The notes under the pieces were generated by a model. The model was given only the letters and a program-made list of their open reading frames with translations. It was not told the DNA's origin and made no database searches. Below are positions 1-7,434 of a DNA stretch of 36,003 nt, one piece after another. Source of the stretch: Lachnospiraceae bacterium. Its GTDB lineage: Bacteria > Bacillota > Clostridia > Lachnospirales > Lachnospiraceae. The stretch covers positions 1 to 36,003 of the forward strand of contig JAFYEE010000186.1 in the NCBI GenBank assembly GCA_017544405.1. The letters run 5' to 3'. Every line of letters starts with the position of its first letter. Position 1 is the stretch's first letter. Made by a program: the position numbers and the translations under genes.

Positions 1-679
1 TCTGTCCGGAAATGATCAGAGGGGTTCTGGCCTCGTCGATCAGCACCGAGTCCACCTCATCGATGATGGCATAATGCAGATCACGCTGTACCAGCTGCTC
101 CTTATAAATCACCATGTTGTCACGCAGATAATCAAAGCCCAGCTCATTGTTGGTCACATAGGTGATATCGCAATTGTAAGCTTCCTGCCGCTCCTCGCTC
201 GTCATGGAATTGAGCACCACGCCGACCTTCAGACCCAGGAAACGGTGGATCTCTCCCATCCAGTCGCAGTCACGCTTGGCCAGATAGTCGTTGACCGTAA
301 CGATATGTACGCCCTTCCCCTCCAGTGCGTTCAGATAGGCGGGGCAGGTGGACACCAGCGTCTTACCTTCACCGGTACGCATCTCGGCGATGCGGCCCTG
401 ATGCAGGATGATCCCGCCGATGAGCTGCACGCGGTAATGCTCCATTCCGAGCACGCGGCGGGAAGCCTCGCGCACCGTGGCGAAAGCCTCGGGAAGCAGA
501 TCATCCAGGGTCTCTCCCTCCTCCAGGCGCTTTTTGAACTTGACGGTATTTTCTTTCAGCTCTTCATCGCTCAGCTCCATCATCTGCGGACGAAGCGCTT
601 CGATCTTATCCACCAGGGGGATAATGCGCTTCAGTTCCCGCTCGCTGTGTGTTCCGAAGATCTTATCGATAATCTTCAT
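1..679 (-). CDS. secA: Preprotein translocase ATPase SecA, N-terminal part (cut by window edge)
   Basis: SecA is the ATP-driven motor that pushes unfolded precursor proteins through the SecYEG channel. About 226 N-terminal residues are visible, read from the minus strand starting at the ATG at 677-679 ([18 protein letters not shown]). The Walker A motif MRTGEGKT is at residues 100-107. The DEAD-type Walker B DEVD is at about 207-210, followed by [15 protein letters not shown], which is characteristic of SecA. An AAAGG ribosome-binding site lies seven bases before the ATG. The gene runs off the left edge, so the rest of motor domain 2, the scaffold and the C-terminal zinc motif cannot be checked. 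It is transcribed away from the HD-GYP gene. The identification is secure from the uninterrupted family-specific motifs. Confidence 0.97.
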   Translation of the reverse strand, partial: MKIIDKIFGTHSERELKRIIPLVDKIEALRPQMMELSDEELKENTVKFKKRLEEGETLDDLLPEAFATVREASRRVLGMEHYRVQLIGGIILHQGRIAEMRTGEGKTLVSTCPAYLNALEGKGVHIVTVNDYLAKRDCDWMGEIHRFLGLKVGVVLNSMTSEERQEAYNCDITYVTNNELGFDYLRDNMVIYKEQLVQRDLHYAIIDEVDSVLIDEARTPLIISGQ

Positions 680-727
680 GCAAGTACCTTTCCGGGAAAC
701 ATTTTCCCTTATAACCTCAATTTGATT

Positions 728-756
728 ATTCTAGCAAAAAAGGAGGTTTCTTTCAA
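728..756 (-). promoter_or_regulatory. Sigma-70-type promoter for secA
   Basis: On the minus strand, TTGAAA (751-756) and TAGAAT (728-733) are separated by exactly 17 bases, about 50 bp upstream of the secA ATG. The spacing and the close match to consensus make this a credible housekeeping promoter. The expected transcription start is near 721. Confidence 0.7.
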
Positions 757-811
757 TGGGAACAGAAAAAAATAGAAATTTGGCGGGCAGATTTTAAATT
801 GTCAGATTCTA

Positions 812-820
812 TGTTATGAT
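812..820 (+). promoter_or_regulatory. Extended -10 promoter for the HD-GYP gene
   Basis: TGTTATGAT is an extended -10 element (TGn followed by TATGAT at 815-820), about 70 bp before the HD-GYP start codon. The -35 position (TTTTAA, 17 bases upstream) is poor. This fits an extended -10 promoter that depends little on a -35 box. Confidence 0.5.
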
Positions 821-891
821 ACAGATGTACATGAGAGAATCTGCCGGATGCGTCCGTTCCGGCTTCCAGTGTAAATGCTGACGGAGGATTC

Positions 892-2067
892 ATGAAAAAA
901 CTAGCTACCTCTCAACTTATTCCGGGCATGACGGTGGGCTCCGATGTCCAGTCCTATGACAACCGCACGGTCCTGACCAAAGGAACGGTCCTGACCGACA
1001 CGCTGATCACCCGTCTGGAATTGTACGGGATCCTGTCTGTCTACATTGATGATACAGCCAAAGTGGAAGCCGTCCGGGAAGAAGAGCCCGCGCAGACACT
1101 TCCCCCCGCACCGGAATCCGAGCTTTCCGAGGACATCCTTTCCAAAGTGGAGCAGGCGGAGGAGGATGCAGGCATCCGGGAAGACGACCATACCTCCTAT
1201 TTTGAGAAGGTCCGCGCTTCCCGTGAATTCAAGGAATTTGAAGACGATTATCGGCGGCAGAAGGATTCCCTTGCCTTCACGCTCAATGAGATGGTGGAGA
1301 AGAACATTCAGGTGGACGCGCAGCTTCTGATCGAGGGTCCCCTCGAGATGATCAAACGGGCCGGATCCCGTTCCGACATCATGGATATGCTTCACCTGAT
1401 GCGCGGCTATGACGACGCCACCTATACGCACTGCATGAATGTGGCTCTGCTCAATTATGTGCTGGCCGGCTGGATGGGCTGGGACGAGGAGCGCCAGACG
1501 ACGGCGCTCGCCAGCGGACTCTTCCACGATGTGGGCAAGCTCCGCATCCCCAAGGAGATCCTGTTAAAGCCCGCCAGACTCGACGCGGATGAATTCGCCA
1601 CGGTCCGGAAGCACTCCATCTTCGGCTATGAACTCTTAAAGCGCCAGAATGTCAGCGACTCCATCCGAAATGCCACGCTGATGCACCACGAGCGCTATGA
1701 CGGATCCGGTTACCCGCTGCATCTGAAGGGCGAACAGATCGATCCCTACGCGCGGCTCACCTCCATCTCCGATGTGTACGATGCCATGACGAGTGCACGC
1801 GTTTACCGCGGACCCTTATGTCCGTTCCGCGTGGTGGAGATCTTCGAGGATGAAGGTCTGGAAAAATACGATCCGGACATGATCCTCACCTTCCTGAAGA
1901 ATGTATGCAATACCTATCTTCAGACCAGATGTCGCTTAAGCGACGGCCGCATCGGAACGATCATCATGCTCCACCCGGACCGTTTCTCCCGTCCGGTCGT
2001 GGATTGCGATGGAACGATCGTGGATCTGCGGGAGCACAAGGATCTCTCCATCGATGCACTGATCTGA
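892..2067 (+). CDS. HD-GYP domain protein, probable cyclic-di-GMP phosphodiesterase
   Basis: This protein has 391 residues. The C-terminal half is an HD-GYP domain, a metal-dependent phosphohydrolase family that typically cleaves cyclic di-GMP. Visible motifs are the HD pair in FHDVGKLRIP (H212, D213), HHERYDGSGYP (265-275), which contains the GYP signature, and SDVYDAMTSARVYR (from about 293), whose Asp is a further metal ligand. The N-terminal 55 residues (MKKLATSQLIPGMTVGSDV) resemble the small beta domain often found ahead of HD-GYP in Clostridia. Residues 56-105 are acidic and proline-rich and look like a linker. No membrane segment or receiver domain is present, so it is probably cytoplasmic. 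GGAGG lies just before the ATG. It is a single gene ending at a strong terminator. The substrate is inferred from the family. Confidence 0.9.
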   Translation: MKKLATSQLIPGMTVGSDVQSYDNRTVLTKGTVLTDTLITRLELYGILSVYIDDTAKVEAVREEEPAQTLPPAPESELSEDILSKVEQAEEDAGIREDDHTSYFEKVRASREFKEFEDDYRRQKDSLAFTLNEMVEKNIQVDAQLLIEGPLEMIKRAGSRSDIMDMLHLMRGYDDATYTHCMNVALLNYVLAGWMGWDEERQTTALASGLFHDVGKLRIPKEILLKPARLDADEFATVRKHSIFGYELLKRQNVSDSIRNATLMHHERYDGSGYPLHLKGEQIDPYARLTSISDVYDAMTSARVYRGPLCPFRVVEIFEDEGLEKYDPDMILTFLKNVCNTYLQTRCRLSDGRIGTIIMLHPDRFSRPVVDCDGTIVDLREHKDLSIDALI

Positions 2068-2085
2068 CCTGCCTACAAATGATTC

Positions 2086-2112
2086 AAAGCCCGGGCTGCT
2101 GCCCGGGCTTTT
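2086..2112 (+). terminator. Intrinsic terminator after the HD-GYP gene
   Basis: AAAGCCCGGGC (2086-2096), loop TGCT and a perfectly complementary GCCCGGGCTTT form an 11-bp GC-rich stem, followed by TTCTTCTTTC on the plus strand. It lies between convergent genes. It may also work weakly on the minus strand for the isomerase gene, where only three T residues follow. Confidence 0.85.
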
Positions 2113-2144
2113 CTTCTTTCTTCCGTATTCTCTTCCGCGCCCTG

Positions 2145-2993
2145 TCAGAGGCGATCGTAAATCTCCAGAATATGATCCCTGCACCGAAGCGCATTCTCCG
2201 GCCGGGTATTCTCCAGCGTCGCATGGACATACGGCTTTTTCTCCTTCACGAAGGAGAGTACCGTGCGGTAGTCCATCTCGCCGAGGCCGCAGCCGACACT
2301 CCTGAGCGCCCCGTTTTCCACCGTAAAATCCTTCAGATGGATCATCGCGATCTCCGGCCCGAGGAGGTCAATGGTCTCCGCAAAAATCTCCTCTCTTCTG
2401 ACATAGTTGTCATAATCGAGAAGATTCACCGGGTCGAAAATGATCTGAAGATTCGGGGAAGCGATGGCATCAAGCACGCGCCGCGCGCGCCGCGCATCAT
2501 AGACGATATGCTTTGCCACCGGCTCGATCGCCAGGAGGACGCCGAAGTCCTCCGCGGCTTTCACCACCGGGCGAAGGCCTGCGATAAAGCTCTGCAAAGC
2601 CTCCTCACTCCTGCATTCGGGGCAGCTCCGGTACTCCTCGTTCGGCGCGCCGGTCTCCGTACCGACCATTCCCGCGCCAAGCAGCGAAGCAAAACGAAGA
2701 TGCGCGATATACCGCTGCGTGGTCTCCCGGAGCTTCTCCGGATTCGGATTCGCCAGATTCAGATAGCACCCCAGCACCGCGACATCCACCCGGTTCTGCT
2801 CAAAGACCCGCCGCAGATACATCGCGTAGCCCGGTGTCAGCGCATCCGTGGCGGAAGGCAGACGATCGCCCTGTGCGTCCTTCATCTTGGCCAGGGCCAG
2901 ATGTCCGCATGCAAAGCCCAGCGCATGCACCTGCGCGATCCGCTCCTCAAAGGGAAGCTCTTCCGTGTCATGTAACCGTATTCCAAGCTGCAT
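2145..2993 (-). CDS. TIM-barrel sugar (phosphate) isomerase/epimerase
   Basis: This 282-residue protein belongs to the xylose-isomerase-like TIM-barrel (AP endonuclease 2) superfamily, whose members isomerise, epimerise or dehydrate sugars using a divalent metal. Likely metal ligands are the Glu in LAIEP, the Asp in IIFDPVN, the His in IHLKD and the Glu in TLENT, spaced as in the family. The ATG at 2991-2993 is chosen because GGGGG lies seven bases ahead. A longer reading from TTG at 3020 has no better signal. It is the last gene of the uxaB-uxaA transcript, 86 bases after uxaA, across a stem-loop. The context suggests a sugar acid or an oxidised sugar entering the hexuronate pathway, but the substrate cannot be read from sequence. 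Alternatives are an inosose dehydratase-like or a tagatose/psicose epimerase-like enzyme. Confidence 0.8.
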   Translation of the reverse strand: MQLGIRLHDTEELPFEERIAQVHALGFACGHLALAKMKDAQGDRLPSATDALTPGYAMYLRRVFEQNRVDVAVLGCYLNLANPNPEKLRETTQRYIAHLRFASLLGAGMVGTETGAPNEEYRSCPECRSEEALQSFIAGLRPVVKAAEDFGVLLAIEPVAKHIVYDARRARRVLDAIASPNLQIIFDPVNLLDYDNYVRREEIFAETIDLLGPEIAMIHLKDFTVENGALRSVGCGLGEMDYRTVLSFVKEKKPYVHATLENTRPENALRCRDHILEIYDRL

Positions 2994-3026
2994 CCTGTTT
3001 CCCCCTGTACGTTTTTCCAAAATGCA

Positions 3027-3057
3027 TTCACGCGGTCCCTCCTCGGCGCCGCGTGAA
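3027..3057 (-). repeat. Intercistronic stem-loop between uxaA and the isomerase gene
   Basis: TTCACGCGG (3027-3035) and CCGCGTGAA (3049-3057) form a perfect 9-bp inverted repeat with a 13-base loop. On the minus strand it is followed by TGCATTTTGG, which is too T-poor for a strong terminator. A role in RNA processing, stability or partial attenuation is plausible. Confidence 0.6.
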
Positions 3058-3079
3058 CGATTCCTTCCGTGTTTTCGTA

Positions 3080-4567
3080 TTACAGAGTCACACCCTGCTT
3101 GAAGATTGCCAGATCATGGTACCCTGCGATCTCACTGCGCACCTTTCGTCCCGAAGCAGTCTCCAGAACCAGATCAAAGAGACGCTGCGTCTCCTCCTCC
3201 CAGGTTCCGTCCTCCACGAGCACTCCCGCATTGAAGTCGATCCAGTTCGACTTTTTCCCGGCCAGGCGGGAATTGGTCGCGATCTTCATCGTGGGAACCG
3301 GCGCCGCAAAAGGCGTACCGCGGCCGGTGGTAAAGAGAATGATCTGCGCTCCTGCCGCAGCCAGCGCAGTCGCGGCCACCAGATCGTTGCCCGGCGCGCT
3401 CAGAAGGTTCAGTCCGCGGTTACAGACCTTCTCCCCGTAGGACAGAACACCTCTCACCGGAGCGGAACCGGACTTTTGCGTACATCCGAGGGACTTGTCC
3501 TCCAGCGTGGAGATCCCGCCCTTCTTGTTGCCGGGCGAAGGATTCTCGTAGATGGTCTGGTGATTTTCCTTGAAGTAATTCTTGAAATCATTGATGAGAC
3601 ATACGGTGTCATCGAAGAGGGCCGGCGAAGCGCAGCGATTCATCAGGATCGTCTCCGCGCCGAACATCTCGGGCACCTCCGTCAGGATCGTGGTACCGCC
3701 CTTGGAGATCAGCAGATCGGAGAAGCGTCCGACCAGCGGATTGGCCGTGATGCCGGAGAGTCCGTCGGAGCCTCCGCATTTCATGCCGATGATCAGACGG
3801 TCCGCACTGACCTCCTCGCGCTCGCATTTTGAGGCTTCCTCGATCAGCTCCCGGATCAGCTCCAGGGAATCCGCGATCTCGTCCTCATGCTCCTGCGCGA
3901 CCAGGAAGCGGATCCTGCTCTCGTCATATTTTCCCATATAGCCCTTCAGGACATCGATGTTGCTGTTCTCGCAACCGAGGCCCAGCACCAGGACACCGCC
4001 CGCGTTGGGATGGGTGATCAGGTCCGCCAGAATCGAGCGGGTATGCTCCTGGTCATCCCCCATCTGGGAGCATCCGTACGGATGGGTAAACGCAATGACC
4101 TCCCCAACGCTGCCCTTCACCATGGGAGCCGCCATCCGGGCGATGGCCGAAGCCACATTGTTCATGCAGCCGACGGTGGGTACGATCCAGATATCGTTGC
4201 GGACACCGACCTTGCCGTCCCTGCGGACAAAGCCCTTGAAAAAAGCAGGTTGCGTGGGAACGACCTCGCGGTAATCCGGCTCGTAGGTATAGTCCAGGAT
4301 CTCTCCGAGCCCCGTCCTCACATTGTGCGTGTGGATCCAGGAACCCGCCGGGATCGGCTCCTTGGCCAGTCCGATCCGGTAACCGTACTTGATGACATTG
4401 CCGCCCTCCGGGATCTCCCGGATCGCCATCTTATGGCCGGCGGGGATCTCCTCCCGCGCCGTCACCTGCAATGCTCCGTCGTCCAGCGATACAACGGTTC
4501 CCTTCGGCAGCGGATTCAGCGCCACCACCACATTATCATCCTCATGGATTCTCAGATAATCCTGCAT
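3080..4567 (-). CDS. uxaA: Altronate dehydratase
   Basis: UxaA dehydrates D-altronate to 2-keto-3-deoxygluconate, the third step of galacturonate breakdown. The 495-residue length matches the fused form that joins the N-terminal SAF domain (about residues 1-75, MQDYLRIHEDDNVVVAL onward) to the catalytic UxaA domain. Family-typical stretches are GVRNDIWIVPTVGCMNN, LGLGCENSN, MKCGGSDGLSG and STLEDKSLGC. The conserved cysteines fit an iron-dependent dehydratase. It starts 13 bases after the uxaB stop with AGGAG before the ATG, so the two are co-transcribed and probably translationally linked. GarD-type galactarate dehydratases share the fold. The adjacent uxaB and nearby uxaC make altronate the likely substrate. 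Confidence 0.93.
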   Translation of the reverse strand: MQDYLRIHEDDNVVVALNPLPKGTVVSLDDGALQVTAREEIPAGHKMAIREIPEGGNVIKYGYRIGLAKEPIPAGSWIHTHNVRTGLGEILDYTYEPDYREVVPTQPAFFKGFVRRDGKVGVRNDIWIVPTVGCMNNVASAIARMAAPMVKGSVGEVIAFTHPYGCSQMGDDQEHTRSILADLITHPNAGGVLVLGLGCENSNIDVLKGYMGKYDESRIRFLVAQEHEDEIADSLELIRELIEEASKCEREEVSADRLIIGMKCGGSDGLSGITANPLVGRFSDLLISKGGTTILTEVPEMFGAETILMNRCASPALFDDTVCLINDFKNYFKENHQTIYENPSPGNKKGGISTLEDKSLGCTQKSGSAPVRGVLSYGEKVCNRGLNLLSAPGNDLVAATALAAAGAQIILFTTGRGTPFAAPVPTMKIATNSRLAGKKSNWIDFNAGVLVEDGTWEEETQRLFDLVLETASGRKVRSEIAGYHDLAIFKQGVTL

Positions 4568-4580
4568 CAGCCTTCTCCTG

Positions 4581-6044
4581 TTATTTTTCGATGTGCTGCA
4601 TAGCCGCGCGCATTCCGTTTGCGCGGATATCCGTCAGGTATGCGGTGACCGCGTCCGTCAGACCGGGCACCTGATTCAGATCCTGTCCGTGGAAGTCCTC
4701 TCTGCCAAGGTAATCCTTCACGAGCTCCGCCGCGTCCTTGTCGCTTTCCGCCGCGAAGAATTCCAGAACAGCCGCATCATCCTTGATATCGTAAGGCTGT
4801 CCGTCGCGGCTGCCCTTCAGTACGCCATCCTTGATCTCCGTGCCATGATAGAAGGCAATCAGCGCTGCAATGGAGAAAGTCAGATGCACCGGAAGCTTCC
4901 CGTACTTGTCTACAAAGCCGAGCAGGCTGGGCAGGCAGCGCGCTCTCCACTTGGAGACGGAATTGAGGGAGATGGCCAGAAGCGCATGATCCACGAAAGG
5001 ATTGTTGAAGCGGCTTTCCACCTCTGCGGCGAAGGCCTTCAGCTCGTCCTCGGGAAGCGTCAGCGTAGGGATGACCTCCTCGTAGATCGTCCGGTTCATG
5101 AAATTGCGGATGTCATCGTCGTTCATGGAATCGCGGACGATGTCCTTGCCGCACAGGTAAGCCGCCAGGACGAAGGAGGTATGCGCACCGTTGAGGATGC
5201 GGACCTTGCGCTGCTTGTAGGGATGATGATCCTCCGTGAAGATCACGGGCAGTCCCGCACCGGGCAGATCAAATTCCGCACGGATATCCTTCGGTGTCTC
5301 GATGACCCAGAGGGCAAAAGGCTCGCCGGTCACCATGATGCGATCCTCGTATCCGAGCTTCTCCCACTCTTCCTGCTCCGTGGCGCGGGGATAACCCGTG
5401 ACAATACGGTCCACCAGCGTGGAGGTGAAAATGCAGGCATCCTCGACCCAGCGCTTAAACTCATCGGACAGCTTCCAGTTCGCGATCTGCTTCAGCACAC
5501 ACTCGCGCAGATGCAGTCCGTTGTCATCGATCAGCTCCACGGGAAGCATCACGAGTCCCTTGTCCGGATCGCCGCCGAAGGTCTCGAAACGGTGATACAG
5601 GAACTTGGTCAGCTTGCCGGGGAAGGTCTTCGGCGGGTTCAGCTCAAAACGGTCCGTCTCATCATATACGATGCCGGCCTCGGTCGTATTGGAAACCACA
5701 AAGCGAAGGGTATCGATCTCGGCCAGAGCCATGTATTTGTCATACTCATTTATCGCGTCGACCGCATCGGCCACACTCGTGACGATCCGGTTGATCACCT
5801 TGCCCTCGCCGTTCACATTGCCTCTCAGGGACACCGTGTACTGGCATTCCTGCTTGTGAAACGTATCCAGATTGCCGAATTCGATGGGTTTGATCAGAAC
5901 GATATCTCCGTCAAATTTTCCCTGCTCGTTGGCAATGTCGATCATATAATCAACAAATGCGCGGAGGAAGTTGCCCTCACCGAACTGCACCACCTTGATG
6001 GGGCGAATTTTCTTACCGGTCTTGCTGCGATTTAAGCTTTCCAT
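4581..6044 (-). CDS. uxaB: Tagaturonate reductase (altronate oxidoreductase)
   Basis: UxaB reduces D-tagaturonate to D-altronate with NADH in the galacturonate pathway. The protein is 487 residues when started at the ATG at 6042-6044 (MESLNRSKTGKK), which has GGAGGG about ten bases upstream. An upstream in-frame extension of 40 residues is unlikely because it crosses the leader and the promoter region lies just beyond. The N-terminal nucleotide-binding region VVQFGEGNFLRAF is typical of polyol/mannonate-type dehydrogenases. Further family stretches are VSNTTEAGI, ILNGAHTSFV and DHALLAISLNSVSKW. It is the first gene of the leftward operon and is controlled from the operator-bearing promoter at 6154-6203. 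Fructuronate reductase UxuB is related. The length and the neighbour uxaA favour UxaB. Confidence 0.93.
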   Translation of the reverse strand: MESLNRSKTGKKIRPIKVVQFGEGNFLRAFVDYMIDIANEQGKFDGDIVLIKPIEFGNLDTFHKQECQYTVSLRGNVNGEGKVINRIVTSVADAVDAINEYDKYMALAEIDTLRFVVSNTTEAGIVYDETDRFELNPPKTFPGKLTKFLYHRFETFGGDPDKGLVMLPVELIDDNGLHLRECVLKQIANWKLSDEFKRWVEDACIFTSTLVDRIVTGYPRATEQEEWEKLGYEDRIMVTGEPFALWVIETPKDIRAEFDLPGAGLPVIFTEDHHPYKQRKVRILNGAHTSFVLAAYLCGKDIVRDSMNDDDIRNFMNRTIYEEVIPTLTLPEDELKAFAAEVESRFNNPFVDHALLAISLNSVSKWRARCLPSLLGFVDKYGKLPVHLTFSIAALIAFYHGTEIKDGVLKGSRDGQPYDIKDDAAVLEFFAAESDKDAAELVKDYLGREDFHGQDLNQVPGLTDAVTAYLTDIRANGMRAAMQHIEK

Positions 6045-6153
6045 TTGCTTAACCCTCCAATATTCTGCTTGAAAACAATCTCCGAATGCCTGCCTGCACC
6101 GAAACATCTTACATGGAAAATACGGGAAAACCCCGGATGGCATGAAAAACGTC

Positions 6154-6171
6154 GATGTAAGCACTTACATC
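6154..6171. promoter_or_regulatory. LacI-type operator at the uxaB promoter
   Basis: GATGTAAGCACTTACATC is an 8-bp perfect inverted repeat around CA. It begins three bases downstream of the uxaB -10 box and covers the expected transcription start, a position suited to repression. Its core TGTAAGCACTTACA resembles the second site at 6313-6326, so both are probably bound by the LacI-family protein encoded next door. Confidence 0.7.
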
Positions 6172-6174
6172 ATG

Positions 6175-6203
6175 AGTTTACTTTACCTTTTTCGTTTCGT
6201 CAA
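6175..6203 (-). promoter_or_regulatory. Sigma-70-type promoter for uxaB-uxaA-isomerase
   Basis: On the minus strand, TTGACG (6198-6203) and TAAACT (6175-6180) are 17 bases apart. The leader to the uxaB ATG is about 125 bases. The operator at 6154-6171 follows the -10 directly. Confidence 0.65.
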
Positions 6204-6272
6204 TACCTCTCTTGCGGAAAAAGACCATTAATTTTTCACAAATTTACAGGATCATTTTTTCTGTCACAGGTC

Positions 6273-6301
6273 TTGAAATATTGAGATGTCTTCGATATAA
6301 T
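6273..6301 (+). promoter_or_regulatory. Sigma-70-type promoter for the lacI-type gene and uxaC
   Basis: TTGAAA (6273-6278) and a consensus TATAAT (6296-6301) are spaced by 17 bases, about 80 bases before the regulator gene. The operator-like site at 6313-6326 follows from about +5. This would make the regulator autoregulated. Confidence 0.8.
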
Positions 6302-6312
6302 GAACTTGTTTG

Positions 6313-6326
6313 TGAAACCGCTTACA
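6313..6326. promoter_or_regulatory. LacI-type operator or cre-like site at the regulator promoter
   Basis: TGAAACCGCTTACA is an imperfect palindrome just downstream of the lacI-type -10 box. It shares the half-site CTTACA with the 6154-6171 site. It also fits the CcpA cre pattern (TGNAANCGNWNNCW), so it could serve catabolite repression instead of, or as well as, the local regulator. Confidence 0.6.
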
Positions 6327-6380
6327 TAATTTCTTTCATGAGGCGGTCACATAATACCTATATTATCAAGGGACAGAGGA

Positions 6381-7403
6381 ATGAAAGAGCACGCAGTTAC
6401 CATTTATGACATTTCCAAACAGGCCGGCGTATCCATCGCCACGGTCTCCAGAGTCTTAAACGGCAGCGACAATGTAAGTGAGGCAACCAGGCAGAAAGTT
6501 CTGAAGGCCATGGAGGAATCCGGCTATACACCGAACGCTTTTGCGCGAGGGCTCGGACTCAACACCATGAAGACCATCGGAATCATGGCAGCCGACAGCT
6601 CCGATCCCTATCTGGCCAAGGGCATCTATTTTCTGGAACAGCTCCTGCGGGGCGAAGGCTATGACTGTCTCCTGTGCTGTACCGGATATTCCCTCAAGAA
6701 CCGCATTGCCTCCATGGAGCTTCTGATCACCAAGAAGGTGGACGGCATCATCCTGGTCGGTTCCAATTTCGTGTACGAGGACGACGCGGACAATAAATAC
6801 ATTCTCGACGCCGCGGCCCAGGTGCCCGTCATGCTCCTGAACGCAGCCCTCGACGCGCCCAATGTCTACAGCATCACCTCCGATGATTACACCAGCATGT
6901 ACAATGCCGCCAATATGCTCATCAGTGAGGGGATCACGGATATTCTTTATTTCTTCAATTCCCGCTCCTACAGCGGCAGACGCAAGGAGGCCGGCTTCCG
7001 CGATGCCATGAAGGCGGCCGGTCTGAGCACCGGCGACGGAACGCTGCAGTTCTACCGCGGCAACCGGGAGGATGTCCCGGCGATGGCGGATCTGCTCGAG
7101 CATGTGTGGGACCAGGGACATCACTTCGAAGCCGTTCTCGCATCCGACGATACACTCGCCATCAGCGCGCTCAAGTTTGCCGTGCGCAAGGGGATTAAAG
7201 TTCCCGAGGAGCTCTCGGTCATCGGTTACAACAATTCGATGCTGACCGCATGCGTGACGCCGGAGCTCAGCTCCATCGACAACCGTCAGGAGACGCTCTG
7301 CCAGCATCTGACCGCCACTCTGATGGGCGTTCTCGGAGGCAATGAGATGCCGAAACAGACCGTGTTCGCGGGAGAACTGATTCGGAGAGGCACGACGAGA
7401 TAA
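6381..7403 (+). CDS. LacI-family transcriptional regulator of the hexuronate genes
   Basis: This 340-residue protein has the standard LacI layout. The N-terminal helix-turn-helix with hinge helix is TIYDISKQAGVSIATVSRVL (residues 7-26), followed by a periplasmic-binding-protein-like effector domain (TIGIMAADSSDPYLAKGIYF onward). LacI-family proteins normally repress sugar operons until an effector binds. The ATG has GAGG six bases upstream. It lies between uxaB (divergent) and uxaC (31 bases downstream, same strand), and two matching palindromes flank the divergent promoters. It is therefore inferred to repress both arms in response to galacturonate, tagaturonate or a downstream intermediate. 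The effector is not visible from sequence, and no specific name (UxaR, KdgR, RbsR) can be assigned. Confidence 0.92.
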   Translation: MKEHAVTIYDISKQAGVSIATVSRVLNGSDNVSEATRQKVLKAMEESGYTPNAFARGLGLNTMKTIGIMAADSSDPYLAKGIYFLEQLLRGEGYDCLLCCTGYSLKNRIASMELLITKKVDGIILVGSNFVYEDDADNKYILDAAAQVPVMLLNAALDAPNVYSITSDDYTSMYNAANMLISEGITDILYFFNSRSYSGRRKEAGFRDAMKAAGLSTGDGTLQFYRGNREDVPAMADLLEHVWDQGHHFEAVLASDDTLAISALKFAVRKGIKVPEELSVIGYNNSMLTACVTPELSSIDNRQETLCQHLTATLMGVLGGNEMPKQTVFAGELIRRGTTR

Positions 7404-7434
7404 AAAATATACACAAGCATAAGGAGGAAGCATC

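Noticed and set aside
2994-3020. Upstream TTG start for the isomerase
   Set aside because: It adds nine residues without family match, and the ATG at 2993 has a well-placed GGGGG.
6045-6164. N-terminal extension of UxaB by 40 residues
   Set aside because: It covers the leader and the part next to the operator; the ATG at 6044 has GGAGGG and gives the usual family length.
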